Below, in pieces: positions 6,580 through 8,640 of a stretch of DNA of 8,640 nucleotides. Numbering within the stretch: the first letter of the stretch is position 1; each line of letters starts with the position of its first letter. The DNA is taken from contig QGVC01000138.1 in assembly GCA_003242645.1 (NCBI GenBank), positions 1 to 8,640 on the forward strand, written 5' to 3'. A model generated the notes under the pieces. That model searched no databases. It saw only the letters and a list, made by a program, of their open reading frames with translations, and was not told the origin of the DNA. A program made the translations under genes and the position numbers. This DNA is from Pseudomonadota bacterium (lineage in GTDB: Bacteria; Pseudomonadota; Alphaproteobacteria; Rhizobiales; Hyphomicrobiaceae).

Positions 6580-6699
6580 ATCGTCGAGAATTGTGCTCGA
6601 TCAGCAACAGTCGCTGGGCGCAATTCCGCGGTCGCGACGGCGCGTGCAATGGGCTGCAATTACAACTATTGACATGCCCGAGACCCACCGGACCTCGCC
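6580..6699 (+). other. Intergenic gap with short repeats, DUF2066 gene to phosphatidyltransferase
   Basis: The 120-base gap holds GAATTGTGC (6588-6596) facing GCGCAATTC (6618-6626), an inverted repeat with one G-T pair, and a direct repeat TGCAAT at 6645-6650 and 6655-6660, ten bases (about one helix turn) apart. A consensus-like TTGACA lies at 6669-6674 with no matching -10 box. A 9-codon frame (6674-6703) ends in a TGA that overlaps the downstream TTG start. No T-run terminator is visible, so readthrough from the DUF2066 gene is plausible. Confidence 0.35.
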
Positions 6700-7254
6700 T
6701 TGAGCATACCTAACCTGATCACACTCGGACGGGTCATCCTCGTCCCCATCGTGTTCTGGCTGCTCGTCTCCGGACGGATCCAGGCGGCATTCGTGCTGTT
6801 CGTCGTGGCCGGCCTGAGCGATGCCATCGACGGGTTTCTCGCGAAGCGCTTCAGTTGGCAGACAGAGCTGGGCGCCTACCTCGATCCGCTGGCCGACAAG
6901 ATGCTGGTGGTATCGATCTTCGTCGCGCTCGGAGTGCTTGGTGAGCTGCCGTCCTGGCTGGTGATCGCCGTCGTTTCGCGCGACATCCTGATCGTGATGG
7001 CTGTCGTGCTGTCGTGGCTGCTCGACAATCCCGTGCGGATCAAGCCGCTGGTCGTCAGCAAGATCAATACGGTGACACAGATCGTGCTTGCTGCCACCGT
7101 GTTGGCCGACGAGGGATTCGGCCTCGGCATCGGTGACATCCGCACCGCGCTGGTATGGGCTACCGCCGCATCGACCCTAGCGTCGCTCGTGGCCTACATG
7201 CGAGCGTGGCTGGCACACATGGCCGGCTACCAGGACGAAAATCCAGCAGCTTGA
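6700..7254 (+). CDS. CDP-alcohol phosphatidyltransferase, probably eukaryotic-type cardiolipin synthase (CRLS1-like)
   Basis: This 184-residue inner-membrane enzyme carries the CDP-alcohol phosphotransferase signature D41-x2-D44-G45-x2-A48-K49-x8-G58-x3-D62-x3-D66, with Lys in place of the usual Arg after Ala48. The four aspartates that hold the divalent metal are all present. Hydrophobic helices lie near residues 5-23, 28-41, 68-81, 85-105, 119-136 and 149-167. Annotation pipelines would probably call it PgsA (CDP-diacylglycerol plus glycerol-3-phosphate). However, SIPNLITLGRV, SRD at 93-95 and SKINT at 120-124 recall human CRLS1, whereas E. coli PgsA has ARE and GKVKT there. A cardiolipin synthase (CDP-diacylglycerol plus phosphatidylglycerol) is therefore my preferred call. 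The start must be the TTG at 6700: an in-frame stop lies at 6670-6672 and no ATG follows before the conserved N-terminus. There is no clear Shine-Dalgarno sequence. Confidence 0.88.
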   Translation: MSIPNLITLGRVILVPIVFWLLVSGRIQAAFVLFVVAGLSDAIDGFLAKRFSWQTELGAYLDPLADKMLVVSIFVALGVLGELPSWLVIAVVSRDILIVMAVVLSWLLDNPVRIKPLVVSKINTVTQIVLAATVLADEGFGLGIGDIRTALVWATAASTLASLVAYMRAWLAHMAGYQDENPAA

Positions 7255-7352
7255 GATCAGGCTGCGATCCTTGCACTCTCAGCCTTGTGACAAACCACGC
7301 ATCCAGGCGGTCGCGAGGGGGACGAACCGCTCAAGCTGAGGGGAAGCATCAC

Positions 7353-8465
7353 ATGCGGGTCGAACGGCAGGTGCTCTTCTGGCTTGCGGCGCTGATCCTG
7401 CTGATCCTTGCGGCACTCGTCCTTCGCTCGGTGCTGCTGCCGTTCGTGGCCGGGATGGTCATCGCATACGCGCTCAACCCTCTCGCGGATCGGTTGGTCG
7501 CGCTGGGCCTCCCACGCGTGTGGGCCTCGGCCATCGTCGTCACCCTGCTTGTCATGGCGCTCGTCGCGGCCGTGGTCTTCCTGATCCCGATTATCGCTCG
7601 CCAGGTGCAGCAGCTCGTGGAAGTCCTGCCGGGTGAGATCGAGCGCGTGCGCGGACTAGTGGAAGAGTCGGCGCGGGAGCGCCTCGGAAGCCACTTTGCG
7701 GATTTCCAGGCTTGGTTGGACACCGTGGCCGCTGAACTGTCGCGGAACTGGGCCAGCGTGATCGGCTATTTGGCCCAATCCGTGTGGTCGCAGGGCATGG
7801 CGCTCGTGAACTTCGCGTCGCTCCTTCTGATCACGCCGGTGGTCGTCTTCTATTTGCTCGTCGACTGGTACTCGATGCTCGAGAAGATCGACAGCTGGCT
7901 GCCGCGCGATCATGCGCCGACGATCCGCAGGCTGGCCACCGAAATCAATGCGGCGGTCTCGGCATTTATCCGCGGCCAAGGTCTCATCTGCCTGATACTG
8001 GGCGCCTTGTACGCCGTTGGCCTGACCTGGGCTGATATTCCCTATGGCCTCGTCATTGGCCTTGCTGCGGGCCTCTTATCGTTCGTGCCCTTCGTGGGCT
8101 TTGCGCTCGGTCTGATCACGGCGCTGACAGTGGCCCTCATCCAGTACTGGCCTGAAACGCTGCCGCTCTTGAAGGTGCTGGCTGTTTTCGCCGTTGGCCA
8201 GGCACTCGACTCCGCTCTTCTTTCGCCGCGCATCGTTGGCCCGAAGGTCGGCCTGCATCCGGTGTGGCTGATTTTCTCGCTGTTCGTGTTCGGCTATCTG
8301 TTCGGCTTCGTAGGCGTTCTGGTCGCTGTTCCGATGGCGGCTGCGATCGCCGTGCTGGTTCGCTTCGCGCTCGAGGTCTATCTGTCGAGCTCCATCTACA
8401 AGGGGCGGACGGCGACGGCATTGGCGCCCGCAGACCTTGATCAACCGCTCGAGAAGGGTCCATGA
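7353..8465 (+). CDS. AI-2E family (PerM-like) membrane permease
   Basis: This 370-residue inner-membrane protein has the length and layout of the AI-2E family (PF01594). Hydrophobic segments lie at about 7-40 (probably two helices), 57-81, 150-170, 208-225, 231-262, 272-290 and 303-338, with a soluble, amphipathic stretch at 82-145. Family motifs are visible: LPFVAGMVIAYALNPLADRL near the N-terminus, and SPRIVGPKVGLHPVW with the Gly-rich FGYLFGFVGVLVAVPMAA at the C-terminal end. Members transport or export diverse small solutes or ions; the name comes from one autoinducer-2 exporter and should not be read as the substrate here. The ATG at 7353 has GAGGGGA eight bases upstream. The frame is open to 7155, but that would overlap the previous gene and add 66 non-hydrophobic residues. 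The stop overlaps the hdaA start as ATGA, implying translational coupling. Confidence 0.93.
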   Translation: MRVERQVLFWLAALILLILAALVLRSVLLPFVAGMVIAYALNPLADRLVALGLPRVWASAIVVTLLVMALVAAVVFLIPIIARQVQQLVEVLPGEIERVRGLVEESARERLGSHFADFQAWLDTVAAELSRNWASVIGYLAQSVWSQGMALVNFASLLLITPVVVFYLLVDWYSMLEKIDSWLPRDHAPTIRRLATEINAAVSAFIRGQGLICLILGALYAVGLTWADIPYGLVIGLAAGLLSFVPFVGFALGLITALTVALIQYWPETLPLLKVLAVFAVGQALDSALLSPRIVGPKVGLHPVWLIFSLFVFGYLFGFVGVLVAVPMAAAIAVLVRFALEVYLSSSIYKGRTATALAPADLDQPLEKGP

Positions 8466-8640
8466 GCAACAGCCCTCAACAGCTCACGCTCGAGCTTCCG
8501 CACCGCCCCGCGCATGGGGCGGAAGATTTCCTGGTCAGCGGGTGCAACGAGGCAGCTGTGCTGGCCATTGATCGCTGGCCGGACTGGCCGCATCCGGCCA
8601 TGGCCGTGACAGGCCCTCCCGGCTCCGGAAAAAGCCATCT
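8462..8640 (+). CDS. hdaA: HdaA, DnaA-like regulatory inactivator of replication initiation (partial)
   Basis: The first 59 codons are visible before the right edge cuts the gene. HdaA is a short DnaA-related AAA+ protein that, with the DNA-loaded sliding clamp (DnaN), promotes hydrolysis of DnaA-bound ATP and so prevents over-initiation. The N-terminal QLTLEL (7-12) matches the clamp-binding motif of Hda proteins (QLSLPL in E. coli). AEDFLVSGCNEAAVLAIDRW (20-39) and DWPHPAMAV follow the alphaproteobacterial HdaA pattern, and GPPGSGKS (51-58) is a complete Walker A nucleotide-binding loop. The ATG at 8462 overlaps the permease stop as ATGA, with GAAGGG just upstream inside the permease gene. 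The sensor and arginine-finger regions lie outside the window, so full activity cannot be judged. Confidence 0.93.
   Translation, partial: MSNSPQQLTLELPHRPAHGAEDFLVSGCNEAAVLAIDRWPDWPHPAMAVTGPPGSGKSH

Noticed and set aside
6669..6674. Consensus TTGACA as the -35 box of an internal promoter for the phosphatidyltransferase
   Set aside because: No -10-like hexamer lies 16-19 bases downstream; the following DNA is GC-rich.
1..8640. CRISPR array, tRNA or rRNA gene, insertion sequence, toxin-antitoxin or defence system
   Set aside because: I saw no regularly spaced repeats, tRNA-like arms, transposase motifs, terminal repeats or paired small toxin/antitoxin genes on either strand.

Overview
The window is GC-rich, tightly packed DNA that looks like an alphaproteobacterial chromosome, most likely Hyphomicrobiales. 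The strongest taxonomic clue is gene order: purM-purN diverge from a run of DUF2066 protein, CDP-alcohol phosphatidyltransferase, AI-2E-family permease and the DnaA-regulator gene hdaA. I know this neighbourhood from alphaproteobacteria. I cannot name a genus from sequence reading alone.

Left part (1-3235, accessory in character). A partial plus-strand reading frame of unknown function runs in from the left edge and ends at 316, ten bases before the end of a minus-strand gene. Three complete minus-strand genes follow: a TetR-family repressor (326-955), a small exported protein of unknown function (1131-1718) and a soluble cytochrome P450 (1871-3235). Each has its own upstream gap, including an AT-rich stretch with A/T runs at 1037-1100. 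Two of the gaps share a 16-base element (14 matches), placed 61 and 68 bases upstream of the exported-protein and P450 start codons. This suggests, without proving it, that these genes share a regulator, possibly the TetR protein.

Middle part (3469-5264). purM and purN, two enzymes of de novo purine synthesis, form a minus-strand operon with a 4-base ATGA overlap. The 178-base gap to the right (5265-5442) must hold the divergent start signals for purM and for the rightward operon.

Right part (5443-8640). The plus-strand run is a secreted DUF2066 protein, a membrane CDP-alcohol phosphatidyltransferase, an AI-2E/PerM-type permease and hdaA, which is cut by the window edge. The permease stop and the hdaA start overlap as ATGA. 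The phosphatidyltransferase looks more like eukaryotic-type (CRLS1) cardiolipin synthase than like PgsA. An acidic-phospholipid enzyme may therefore be co-expressed with a protein that switches off the replication initiator DnaA, which is itself sensitive to acidic phospholipids.

I see no tRNA, rRNA, CRISPR array, insertion sequence, toxin-antitoxin pair or recognisable defence system. No gap between genes exceeds 300 bases. The candidates for new biology are the TetR/exported protein/P450 cluster with its shared upstream element, and the lipid-enzyme/HdaA operon.
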